Below are positions 14,001 through 25,515 of a stretch of DNA of 64,000 nucleotides, piece by piece. Origin of the DNA: Trichoplax sp. H2 (Eukaryota; Placozoa; Uniplacotomia; Trichoplacea). A program made the position numbers and the translations under genes. The stretch spans positions 1 through 64,000 of the forward strand of contig NOWV01000152.1 of the NCBI GenBank assembly GCA_003344405.1. The letters run 5' to 3'. How positions within the stretch are numbered: the first letter of the stretch is position 1; the number at the start of each line of letters is the position of its first letter. The notes beneath the pieces were generated by a model. It was given only the letters and a program-made list of their open reading frames with translations. It ran no database searches and was not told the DNA's origin.

Positions 14001-14773
14001 TTGCACGGAGACAACGCCATTGGACTCTACTGTATGGGCAGTTGTTGAGTAGTTCTTGTCAGTATACGATAGGACGGATGGACGGATAGTTTCAACAGCG
14101 TCAATAATATTGCATTGATTATTGCTTCTCCGAGCCAATATTGTGTTACTAGTAGCCATATTGCAGACCGTTGTTAGGGAACGAAGTCATTGCCGCTAAC
14201 TCACTGTAAAATACAATCTACGGTGTACAGATTTTCATAACAATCTGTGGTTTAGCCACAATTATTTCTTCCATTAATTACATTATAATAGTTAGTTATG
14301 ATTCATACTTGTACAGTAGGTAGCCATACTTGCAATGTCGATACTGCACTCTCGTATGCATACAATTCTCTGTCATGCCATACCCTTACTTAACCATAAC
14401 GAATCATGCTGTGCAGGATGGATACTGTCCATAGAATCCAATGGCGTTGTCCCGATGACGTATTATCTGTTATCTCTAAGGACGTCATACCACGTGACCC
14501 GTTGTCATTGCTACGGATTTGATTGCACTAAGAATGCAATCCAAACTAAAATGTTATGACTATGTATTGGTAGTATTGGAAAAAGCAACAATCCATCGTC
14601 TATCGACATAAATACCTATACAATGAATATCTGATCAAGGCATATATCTATTACACTATAGCAGTAAGCTGTCAACAAGCAAGCGTCTAACTTACGTGCC
14701 TTTGATGTTGTTGCTTTAGCATGCAACTTGCAATCAAGTTGCAAGCGCTTTAAAAGATTGAATTAGCATAGCT

Positions 14774-17700
14774 ATGGCAACTAAATTATATGATCATGGC
14801 TTAAATTTAGACATGACTTCAGATATTGCAAGTAATACGCTACATGGATTGGGAGAGGTAGGAAATCACTGCATAAGAATACGTACACTCTTGTTGGTGT
14901 AGCACTTCACCTAGACGTCGATGCAATTGCCGTGATTCAATCGCTACTCTTATATCTGTATATCTTGCTATTTTATAATTTGCATAACATCTCAATCTGA
15001 TATTATACAGGATACAATTGATTTTAAACCACTTCCTAAGACCAGTATACTCAAGAAATCAATTTTGAAGGTAAGCTGATAAGGATAGAAACTGCAGATC
15101 GTCGATCGTAACTTTAATTAACTACTACTTACCAACAAGTCAAGGCAAGTTCTTCATAGAGGAAGCGATTGAATCACAATTTATTCTCAGCAAAACCATA
15201 AATTAACACTAATTTTGCCTACCTATAAATGACTAAGATAATTCACTTCATACTATGTCCGTTTATACGACAGATTCTACATCATATTTATTACCATTAT
15301 AAATAAGCGTAAACAATGTCTAAACTTGATTGTTGTCCGATACAAGAAGACCGTTGTACAGACATGATTTGCAATGTAATTTTTATACAACTCTCTTGCT
15401 TTCTATTTCTTTTAAATATAATTATGACATTATAACAATAAATCGTCGTAATAATGACGAACCTCGACTGCAGTATTACGTATAATATATAATCTAAAAT
15501 AGGCAAATAAAACTTATTGATGACACCATGACGTCCAGCAACGCCGAACCTTCGATAAGAAGTGGACGAATAGCAACATTTAAATACATTGCTTGCTTGG
15601 AATAAAGCCGTTACTAAACATATCGAGTTGAAGCTAAAATATCCCGATAATTATTAACGTTAAAAAAATCACCAGAAAAACATGGAAACGGTTAATCGCA
15701 ACAATGTTATTACTATTTCCTTGCATAAGTGATAGATTTGAAATCAAGCTATTTGTCCTAATGCTATACGTTACAGAATTTCTGAATATTCAGTGGCCTA
15801 CAGTTAAATTAGTTAATATCCAAATCATCTCATAATACCATAACGTTTAGGAATTTACAAATCTTGCTCATAGGAATTCGTTATTATCAGTTATTATTCT
15901 GCAGCGTATTTGTCTTAAATTTTCTAGTGTTGATCTTGAGTTGCAACATTACTTATTGATATCAAATATGACCTACATAACCTATTTGGCATATAACACA
16001 GTGAACTTGCAATCTCTATATCGTAGGCAATAAAAATTTTTTGATTTATTTGGTTAACTTTTTCAACTTAACTCATCTACTTTGTTAATATATTCAAATG
16101 ACCAAATTTTAAACGAGACAGTATTTATCAGTTAGTTTACATTGGCCTCTAATCCGCTACTCGGTAATGAATAGTCAACTTTTAAGAAAGATATGTTATT
16201 AGTAATTTCCTTAATAATTTTAAATGAAATTGATTGTAGTGCTTCTCCTTTATAAAAATGTCAATTAATAACTTGGCTATATTGAATTATAAAACCCCAC
16301 GCTAGTTGAAATAATAGATTACAATGTCGTCGAACTCGCAGATTTTATCAAGGCCTTATTGTTTTTGTATCACACAATAGTTACATTTATAAAGCATACA
16401 TATAGTAGAAATCCAAAGGATTGATTTCCTTGAATACTAAAAGGTTATATATAGATTTTATATCGTTATATTACTCTGCTCTGCATAGCTGTATGGTATA
16501 GAAGAATTATAAGCTTTTTTTTAACTGTCACATAATATTTAGAATATCAGTCATAGAGATTAGTAATGCATTAGTGCTACTTACAGTGAAAGCATTTGTA
16601 CCCGTTTATACATAAATATTCGATCTTGGAAGTGTGCGAGAAGTCTACTATTATTTTAGGTTATATTTAAGTTATGAAGCTAACTTAAACGCAGCATAAT
16701 TGAAAAGACAAACGCTGTTAAGCAATTTTACTTTTTATGTTTGCTAATGGAAATTCCTGTTTGCTTGTAATAGAAATTTGGAAACGATACTGATGTTTCT
16801 AGCACCAATTTAAATATGAAATCGAAGAAACGTGTCTACTTTGATGTCACACATATTGAAGAACATGAAATCCACAATGAAGATTATATATATGAAGAGA
16901 ATGGAGATATAACTAACGAGGAAAACAGTTTCAATCAAGATGGCATTCAACAGGAGGAGTATGATGATGCCTTTCAACAGAACGGTGATATTGGAGATGT
17001 TCAGACATTAGAAATAGAAGAAGATAAATTCAATGAGGTAGATAAACATCTATATAAATCATCAATCATATAAGCAATCGAAGTCGTGATATTCACATAC
17101 AGTAATCTACAGTACATAAACTTCTATAATTTTAGCTGTAACATGTAAACTATGTGTTTATATCCTAATTATTAGGCTATCAAAGATAGGAATACACCAC
17201 TTTCTACTTTTAAAGCTATGATAGCAGAAGAAAAGGAAAAGCTTAAAAAACAATTAGAGATATTTCAAGAAAAGTGCCAAAGAGAGGTGAGTTTTCTTAA
17301 CATGCTCAATAAACTCTACCTTTTCTTTCTACAAAATTTTCTTGATAAAAAGTTTATATAAGATTAATATTTATAATGTAAATAGCTTAGAGCAATGAAA
17401 CAAGAATTAGATGATAGAAGAGAACTATTTTTACTGGAATCTGAAGAACTTGACGCTTTAGCTTATGAACAAAGGTAAATCATTATAGGCTGTATAGGGT
17501 TATTATGGAGTAATTTTTGCGCAGCTGTCGTAACATGGATTCCATAAGACAATTTATCTAGAAACGTATTTACATACCGTTATCTATGACGGTTTACATA
17601 TTATAATAGATAAATATATATTTTATAGTATTATCTATAAAGTGATAAAGTGATAATTAATGTTTATATCGATGCACTATAAATTGACTGACTTTTCAAT

Positions 17701-19299
17701 AAAGTTTGGGTTCAGTTATGTTTAAGAGAGACTAGCGTTGTGTTACTGTTCCTCCTGACCATAGGAAATCGTCAGTATTTAGAGTCTTAGTGTAGGTTAA
17801 AGTTAAGGAAGACAAACCTGACAGTAGACTCATAGTGTGTAATTTCTGCAATAGTTTAACTCTTTCCTCATTACAAATTTCGATTTATGAAAAGGGTATA
17901 TAAAATGTTTTACTGACTTTATTGCATTTTATTTAGGCAACAAATAGAGTCTGAACTTGCTGAGCTACAAGCTGAATTGAATTTAAATAAAAAACGTCAA
18001 AGTTACCAAGCAAAGGAAGATAGATTAAAATTGCTAGAGGGTGATTTGGAACGACGAGCCCAGAATTCAAAAGACTATGAACAAGAGGTAATTTAATATG
18101 TTATCGGCCCTTCACAGTAAATTTCAGTATTGATTCGTAGCAAATTATATAGGATTACATTATTAGTTTCTAATTATTGCACTTTAATAACTTATTCAAA
18201 CTTAAAATTGATATAATCTGACTCTATTATATCGACAATTAATATATCATGTCATGTTATCATCATAGTATAACTTCAATCTAAGCTTAAGGAAGACTAA
18301 TTTAGTCTGTTTACATTCGCAATTTTTAAAGATTATTGAGATGGAAGAATATCTTAACAGGCGGCATCAAATGTGGCATGATAAAACTATAGAGTTAAAA
18401 GAAAGAGACAAGGTTTATTTATTGTGTAAATTTAATGTATATCTATCGCAACATTGTTGAAGAGAGAGTAATTTAGTTTTTATATCAAATTAAACAGATT
18501 TATGACTCATATATTATGCATAGGAATTAAGTGAATACGAAAGGGAAATTTCTTCTAGAAAGGAAAAGTTAAAAGAATCTGGTATTGATCTCGATAAAAA
18601 CGAGTAAGTTATGCTAATATTCTGAATTTTTATGTGATTATAATCAATCCAAATTACAAAAGATCAGTTCGACTAAATTTACTACGATTGCTTTTCAATA
18701 ATATTTTATCATATCATAGTTGCCAGGATATAACATTTGAAATTTCCATTATATAGGATATATCGATCCTAAGATCATTCATTTTCTTCCTTAATAATAA
18801 TATCACTCTTTTAGGCGATCGGACGATAATGAATTACAGAAGAAAATTCATGAACTGACAAATTCTCTTCAAAACTCCAAGCAAAATCTATATAAGATTG
18901 AATCTGAATCAAAGGAGAAAGATCTAATGATATCATCGATGAAATCTAAGGTTTTTTTTTGCCATCAAGATTAACCTACAATTATTAGAAACAGAGTGTA
19001 TTTAAAATTTTTGACAAGCATTATAAAGATTCTTACTTATTATAATATTAATGTTTTTTTGATAGTTGGATGGATTTACAAATGAAAATCGCGGCCTTCA
19101 GCAGAAAATGAGACATTTAGAATCACAGTTATCTATTACAATGGAAGAAGTTAAACAAATGAAAAAAAAACCTGATAATCGAACTAATAATGTGGCAGCA
19201 AGGCATGGTAAAATATTTAGAAGATCAAAATCTTTAGACAATGAAACACTAAGAGGTAGACGGAAAAGTACCATAAGTGTTGCTTGTACAGTAATGTAA
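14774..19299 (+). CDS. Coiled-coil protein with PP1-docking motifs and a C-terminal CaaX box (10 exons)
   Basis: Family not recognised. Exons 14774-14857, 15011-15070, 16774-17037, 17176-17286, 17386-17474, 17937-18087, 18332-18412, 18524-18603, 18815-18950, 19066-19299; all GT-AG and in phase, giving 429 aa. The ATG at 14774 has a strong context and an upstream in-frame stop; a second ATG lies at 14813. Two overlapping-type SILK motifs (TSILKKSILKKF, about residues 39-50) are followed about 20 residues later by KKRVYF (RVxF at about 68-71), the usual order of protein phosphatase 1 docking motifs. Next come an acidic stretch (about 75-135) and a long charged coiled coil (about 140-385). The basic tail KIFRRSKSLDNETLRGRRKS ends in CTVM, a fitting farnesylation CaaX box. 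Inference: a membrane-anchored PP1 scaffold. The motifs are short, so function stays unproven. Confidence 0.85.
15071..16773 (+). other. Intron 2 of the coiled-coil gene (1.7 kb)
   Basis: Runs from the GTAAGC donor after AAG to the TTGTAATAG acceptor before AAATTTGGAAAC. No exon-like or repetitive feature was seen inside. The open frame at 15297-15506 on the minus strand has no support. Confidence 0.75.
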
Positions 19300-21433
19300 T
19301 AGACATAGGCTGTTAAACTAATGTATGATGTACATATAAAGATGAAATAATTATTTCTATGCACCTACAATTCTAATATTCAGCGATACGGGTATAAAAT
19401 TTTATCCCATTTGAAGCAATTATTTTTTGTACAGCATCTATTTATTAATTTTATGCAATGCTAATATGAAAATACTATGCTAAGCTTATTTATATATTAG
19501 GTCTATCAATGTATCTTAATCGGTATTCCTAAATTATTCGTTTCTTAAGTCGTTTTCGTTCTTTGTAACGATTCAGATATGATATCTATTCTTTCGATAA
19601 AATAATATTATTTTCCTACCATTCGATCATCTAAGTAAATGCCATTTTCATGTCTCCGTAAATTATTTTATAGTAGTTAAAATGGCCTACATGCGAAACA
19701 GATATAAAGTCATACTTCTCGTCACATTTCTGAAATTTTAAAACTATCCGTTTTATAACAGCTAGAAATGGGGATGATTTATATATCATTTCTATATGCT
19801 TATTTAACTCCCATTCTTTTAAAGCCGTATTTGACAATCTGGATCAATGATGTAGCATAATCTTTATTCTGTATCATAACCAAAGCCAATATGAATTTCT
19901 ATTTTGATGGCTGTTCTAATCGGAAAAAGCAGTATAATTTTAACATTTACAGTATTTTAATAAATTGAATTGTTATCTGCTTTATGGTTAAATGAAAACA
20001 TGTCAAAATGTAATATAAATTGCTAAATTATGATTTGTTGTCAGTACCCGTAGTAACTTTGTTAAAATGCTACATGTACTGAAAGATTTGTATTTGTTGA
20101 TAATTTTGTAAATTTTTTTACTTCTAACTTTAATATTATAGCTGCAAAGTACGCTTTTCATCTCGTATTATGTTGATAGGCAGGTTGATCAAGGCGATAA
20201 TAATACTATTTAGTCTTCCATTTATATTTTTATATTACTAAAATGGATAAAAACGCTAATTTTTATATCTTGGGTAACTTTTTTATAATGGTAGCGCAAC
20301 GTAATGTAGCCAATTAATTGTTGTAAAGGAAATATGATTTGTTAGGCTTGCAAGTTATATTTCAAGCTAATTTCGAAGATAACTTGAATCGATTCAAAAT
20401 CTCTAGATTTTACTACAAATACGGCGACAGTAATACGTATATATATATTCTCGTATATCAATAAATTAAAAGTCAACTATTCCTCATTATAAGAATGAAA
20501 ACTTTGAGCCAATTTTTGGTAGCATTATGCTGTATTTATCATTACTTTATCAAACTTATTTCCTTATTAGCATGAAGTGCATTAAGAACTATTCGCAGCA
20601 TAGTAAGACTTTTGAAGTATGATCTATTCAGGTGGTTATTACGCAATAGGCGTAAAGCGTGAACCAAACTGAACGTTTATTAATCCTACAAAATAATTAG
20701 CGGTTATATATATTTTAATTTGGTATTCAGTAGAATCATAAAATTTAAAAATAAAAACCATAATGTTTGGCCAATATTCATATATTACTTTTCAAGTACT
20801 ATAGTTCAAGTCGAATAATTAAATTTAAATTAGAAAAAAATATAACCGATAACAATTTCGGTAAACACTTATTACAATAAAAGACTATAATTAATACTAG
20901 TAGCTGATTGAGTTTAAAGATGTAACTTTGTAAATTTTGACCAAAGATTTACCTATTACTTTCTAAGTATTACTGTATGAGGAAATTATTAAAATCTATG
21001 CTAAGCCAGTCAAATATTGCTAATTCATATCATATTATATAGTTGACATAGTTTTGATTACAAATAGAGCTGATCTTTTCCGTAGTAGCATGTCAAAAGC
21101 TAATATTTAATTATTTCCCTATCTATGTACGTTTAATTAAAATGCTTGATAGTAGCAGGAAAATATCAAAAATCTGTAATGCCACTGTGCTACAAAGTGT
21201 AAACTAAGTACGTTAAATGACTACCGATTGATTATGTAATATAATAACTCGTTTGACATTTATTAGCATACCGTAGTATAATAGCCGTAATATGTATACT
21301 CGTATACGACAGTGTACAGATCCAGACAGGATGTAAATGAAAACCTGTAGCGTTTGATTTAGCAGAAAAAATTATTTTTATTATTATCAAGTTAAGTTAT
21401 AGGTTTTTAGCTGTTATGGCCATGAATATTACG
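19300..21433. other. Convergent interval, coiled-coil gene to LRR gene, no gene seen
   Basis: AT-rich 3'-3' spacer of about 2.1 kb. No exon with a family match, no GTAC cluster, no RNA gene recognised. Open frames at 19631-19837 and overlapping 19098-19364 are antisense or chance. Confidence 0.6.
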
Positions 21434-22252
21434 CTATATTTCATCAGCGTTACTATTTATACAGTAGCTTAGCAGTTTTTCTAATGCTGCTGGTCCATAA
21501 CTAGCTGCATCGGCTTGAACATCGTCTTCTTCAAGGTGTTGTCCGTATAAACTATAGCTTGAATGCGGTGAATATACACGCCATTCGTTACCGGAATAAC
21601 GAAATATACTAATATTTAAAAGCAATGCCGCCATTGCTGGTAAATATCGAAGTCTATTATTGCGTATGTCCAGTTCTTGAAGAGCAGTTAGTAAGCCAAT
21701 TTGGGATGGTAATCGAGAGATTAAATTATTAGCAAGCTTAAGGACTATCAGCGAATTTTTCCAAGCTTGGCAAATAGCGTCAGTAGATATAGAATCAATT
21801 AAATTGGAAGACATATCCAGATGCTGTAAATGCTTTAGATATCCTAATTCTGCTGGCATTTCTAAAAATTTATTAAAGCTTAAATTCAATTTTTTCAACT
21901 TTTGCAAATATTTCAGACTTTTAGGAAATGCCACAAAATCATTGCGGCTAAGGTCGACCGTTCTTAATTGGCGTAGATTTTCAAATATAGGCGATGGAAC
22001 AACATTTAATTTATTATCGGATAGATCAAGAGTTTGCAAATTGGACATATTAACTAACTGGTGTGGAACACTACCAGTTAATGAGCACCCAACGATATAT
22101 AGATGTCTTAAATTGGTCAATTTTTCGAGAATTCCTGGCGATATTTTCATTAATATTACTTGTGAAAGCAATAATTGACGAGTCACACGTGCTTCTCTTG
22201 CTTTGCTATTTAGAATGGCTTTAAGTTTAGGATTGGCGTCCATATCCATCAT
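21434..22252 (-). CDS. Small leucine-rich-repeat protein, single exon
   Basis: Intronless 272-aa protein from ATG at 22252 to a stop at 21434. About seven LxxLxLxxNxL repeats (SDS22/LRRC40-like type) span residues about 45-215, for example LQTLDLSDNKL, LRTVDLSRNDF, LKKLNLSFNKF, LQHLDMSSNLI and LQELDIRNNRL. The C-terminal part ends the solenoid with a GNEWRVYSP segment and a helical PAALEKLLSYC segment, which recalls the GNP..AALLxYLR end of LRRC40-type proteins. No signal peptide or membrane segment, so it is likely intracellular and binds proteins. The exact orthologue cannot be named. A candidate RFX X-box lies about 350 bp upstream. Confidence 0.88.
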   Translation of the reverse strand: MMDMDANPKLKAILNSKAREARVTRQLLLSQVILMKISPGILEKLTNLRHLYIVGCSLTGSVPHQLVNMSNLQTLDLSDNKLNVVPSPIFENLRQLRTVDLSRNDFVAFPKSLKYLQKLKKLNLSFNKFLEMPAELGYLKHLQHLDMSSNLIDSISTDAICQAWKNSLIVLKLANNLISRLPSQIGLLTALQELDIRNNRLRYLPAMAALLLNISIFRYSGNEWRVYSPHSSYSLYGQHLEEDDVQADAASYGPAALEKLLSYCINSNADEI

Positions 22253-23464
22253 GAGTAGTAGAGTCGTTCTATATCATCATACACAATCCAATATTTGCCA
22301 TTAAGGCTATTTTGACTTCAATAAGAAGTAGAATTTCACATGACATGTCAAATATAACATTGATGAAGGCCTTGACTTTTACCCTATAACGGAATCGTTT
22401 GACAATTGACAGTTAATAATATTGACTAATATCGTGCGAAATCGGCTTGAACTAGTTTGTAAATAAGCATTCTGTACGATTATTTCACGAAGAATGTTGA
22501 ATTTGCGCCATTGGATGACGAATGGTCTAATTATTATTTAATAATTACTATATAATTGTTATAACCATTATTAAGTACAGATTTGATTAAACCCTTGCTC
22601 TATGTTACTATGGAAACGGAACGCCCAGGATCAACCATGTACTAGTGCAGTATTAGAAAACAGCAGCGCAAAGCGCTTCGAATAACGTAATCAATATTGG
22701 TACGCATTCAGTAGTGCTAATTTTTTTATTTACTATGGAATGATATTAAAATCTTTAAAAGTGGACAAACTGTAAACCTGAATTTGCTATTAATAATTTT
22801 GGCTTTGAATCTGTCTTTTTCGTTTGTTTCTAAACGTATTAGCAATAATTATGAAGTTCAAGTATACATTAGTATAGGATTATTGCTTTAGTTTCTGTCG
22901 AGCCCTCTGATAAATCTTCAAATAAGCAAGAAAACGATCGACCATGAAGGAAGCACACAGACGCAAGGATGAACAGACAACGGACTTATTAAGTAAGGGG
23001 TATCATACTGACATATTGACTCATACTGTAGACTGTAAATGACACCGTGAACTAGTCTTCACTAGGGTATAGTAACCCATCATTTAGTTGCTGGGACATA
23101 GTCTGTTCGTTTTTAGCTCAGCTGCAATTTCATAACCTCCATCGTCAGTTGAGAAGAAGAAATTAACACCGAATAACTCATTAAATATTGATAAATATTC
23201 GATTTTGGCGAGGCTTATAGAGAATAACATTATTCAATACTAGCAAGTGTTCATGAATGGGCTCGTATGAGATTTGGCACTGCTGAAATAGCCTTAAAAT
23301 TATAATTTATACCTGTGATTGTTTGCATTCCTGAGAATGTAGAAATATGAGCAAACGTATACCTTGATCTCGTTGTTTTCGATGTCAAAGTAAGATTAAG
23401 ATTAATTAGGCTAAGTTGTTTAGGAATACATGATATACGAACAATAATGCATATGCGATTTTAG
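22253..23464. other. Divergent promoter interval between LRR gene and FKBPL
   Basis: 1.2-kb 5'-5' spacer. It contains a near-consensus X-box at 22604-22617 and a short ATG-started open stretch at 22944 followed by a GTAAGG donor whose phase does not join FKBPL. It is the only divergent interval in the window without a GTAC repeat cluster. Confidence 0.6.
22604..22617. promoter_or_regulatory. Candidate RFX X-box
   Basis: GTTACTATGGAAAC fits the RFX consensus RYYNYY-N2-RRNRAC, an imperfect palindrome. RFX factors drive ciliary genes in animals. It lies about 350 bp upstream of the LRR gene start and about 850 bp upstream of FKBPL. Based on one motif match only. Confidence 0.4.
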
Positions 23465-25173
23465 ATGGGTAATGAAGATTTCTATCAACGCCACATTACG
23501 AGGTTAGGGCAAGACCTAATCACACCTAATGTCGGCTCTTTTTGCACAGGTAATGCCCATTAATCAATAGTACCTTAGTATATCAAGTATCTCGTTGTAT
23601 TTGTTATTTTGTTAATGCTATACCTTGATGATTTTGTATTAGTTATCGTCACGGGGAAGCTCGTATCGAACAATACAATTATCGATTCTCGTTATGATAA
23701 AGAGGTAGAGTGGAAAATTGGTCAAGGTAAATAGGTTATGATATATAAATGATACTTATTATCTTTTTAGGATAGAAGTAATTCTATTACTAAGATAGTT
23801 GATCCTATGCTACCTTAACTTACTTTGCCTGCTTTATTTATATATTATATGCTTTTAATGATGGTACTTGCTCTTACTGCATATGTGACTAATGAGACCG
23901 TAATTTAAATAAAGTTAGTTTAGCTTCTAATAATGTTGTGATAATACTTCTATTTATGAAAAATTTGATAGGCGATACTGAACTATGTGAAGTGATTGAT
24001 GACTGTTTACAATCCATGCACGCCGGCGACATTTGCAATTTTACTCTAAAACCAGATGAAGCCTACTATATTCTCAAAGAAGAGGATATTCATATAGATC
24101 AAGATATCGAAGTTGTATATGAAGTTCAATTGAAGAAATTTATTAAGGTAAACTACGTTCGTCTTGGTTATACGTAGACTCCTCCTATCATCTATTATTA
24201 CTCGCTTACATTATATGGGTCTTTATTTATAATAATAATACAGGCAAAGGAGACTTGGTATTCTACTGTAGAGGAGCTGTTTAATGAAGCAATAAGTAAT
24301 AAAGCAAGGGGTGTAAATCTATACAAGGTCAAACTTTTAGTGATATCAGTACTTATGATACATTGAATGTCTATCACGGCTATATCTAAATACATTTATA
24401 CATACTTTTCATGGATACTTGTTTAATATTATTGAAAAATTTCTATATTAGAGCGGAAAGGTTATTGCTGCAGCTCGCAGATTCAGTATTGCCTTGAAAT
24501 ATTTAATTATTATGGAATCTGATCGCCTAGCAAGCCGAAATGATGAACATTGTATGCAAGATATGCGTATAGTATACTATGTATATAATAGAATACGGTT
24601 ACAATTTGTAGGGCGCAGTATGTTACTTAACTGGAGCTGTTAGCAGTTTACTCCATTTAATCTTAATCAATTAATATCTTCCAGCTAATCTCAGAAAAAA
24701 TTGCTATCTCAATCTTGCTACCTGTCAAGCAAAGCATAACATGCATCGATCAGTAATTGCCAACTGTTCGAAGGTTTTGAAATATTGTAAATATCACCAT
24801 TGGCTTTAAGGTAGCTGTTGTTAATAGTGTTTACATTATACTTACTCCGTAGGTTTTACAGATGGAACCAAATAATCTAAAAGCTCTATTTAAGCGCGGT
24901 GTTGCGTACACCGCTGTCAATGATTTTGATAATGCTAAAGCTGATTTAGAATCGGTTGGTTAAATGTTTACAACAATAATTTCTGTTACACGACAAATTA
25001 CAAACGAACTATATAATTTTAACTAGGATCAATTCTTTTATTAGGCAAAATTACAAGATCCGAGCAATAAGGCTGTCATAATGGCGATACAGAACTTATT
25101 TACAAAAACACTAAAGCAAAATAAATTCTATCAGCAAGCTTTGGCTGGCATGTTTCAGAGTAAAAGCAAGTAA
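23465..25173 (+). CDS. FKBPL: FK506-binding protein-like (FKBPL) TPR co-chaperone, 8 exons
   Basis: Exons 23465-23549, 23643-23726, 23972-24147, 24244-24327, 24452-24566, 24685-24773, 24853-24954, 25045-25173; phases join and give 287 aa. Order: short N-terminus, a degenerate FKBP-type domain (about 1-115, with VGSFCTVIVTGKLV and CEVIDDCLQSMHAGD aligning to the FKBPL pattern), a linker ETWYSTVEELFNEA, then three TPR helices pairs (about 116-270; YLNLATCQAK, NLKALFKRGVAY), ending ALAGMFQ like the LRKMFG end of human FKBPL. The PPIase active-site residues of true FKBPs are not evident, as in vertebrate FKBPL, which works as an HSP90 co-chaperone. Human FKBPL has about 90 more N-terminal residues. 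The start at 23465 directly follows an AG, so an upstream coding exon is possible. The donor after exon 5 (ATGC|GTATAG) was chosen by phase. Confidence 0.85.
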
Positions 25174-25515
25174 AGTAGAACTTACTGTACAGTGTTGTTT
25201 ACTTTGGCTACATTACTTTATATGTACTAATTATAAATAATAGACGATACACTTTTTATATTGCCATTGTGAAGATAAATCTTATGGTACATTTAAATTA
25301 TCATGCAAGATGGTGTTAGTCACCATATTATGAATATTATTGTTCCTCATTTTAAATATTCTATATACATGTACGCCAATTTAGACGCTTTATAGATAGA
25401 TAGTAATAAAGGAAGAGTGTAGAAAATTTTGTCTTTGAACTTGAATACGATTACGAAGGATGACTTAGCATCTGGTTAAATATGATCTGTGCTGTGCATA
25501 TATAACGGAGATATC
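25174..25515. other. Convergent interval FKBPL to tectonic, 3' UTRs
   Basis: Only about 340 bp separate the two stop codons, so this is presumably all 3' UTR and polyadenylation signal for both genes. No other feature seen. Confidence 0.6.

Larger units (their letters stand above)
12626..14773. other. Divergent promoter interval between PAF1 and the coiled-coil gene
   Basis: Spacer of about 2.1 kb holding a (TCA)n run near 12679-12702, the GTAC repeat complex at 12.97-14.0 kb and a copy of a dispersed repeat at about 13480-13790. Open frames at 12772-13184, 13692-14089 and 14335-14559 are repeat-derived or featureless. It should contain both promoters. Confidence 0.7.

Noticed and set aside
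12948-14089. Open frames in the 13-kb repeat complex
   Set aside because: They read the GTAC repeat in several frames (Tyr-Cys-Thr-Val runs) and exist on both strands.
22944-22992. Short ATG exon with GTAAGG donor upstream of FKBPL
   Set aside because: It ends in phase 1, and joining it to the 23465 exon would give an immediate stop. No intermediate exon was found.
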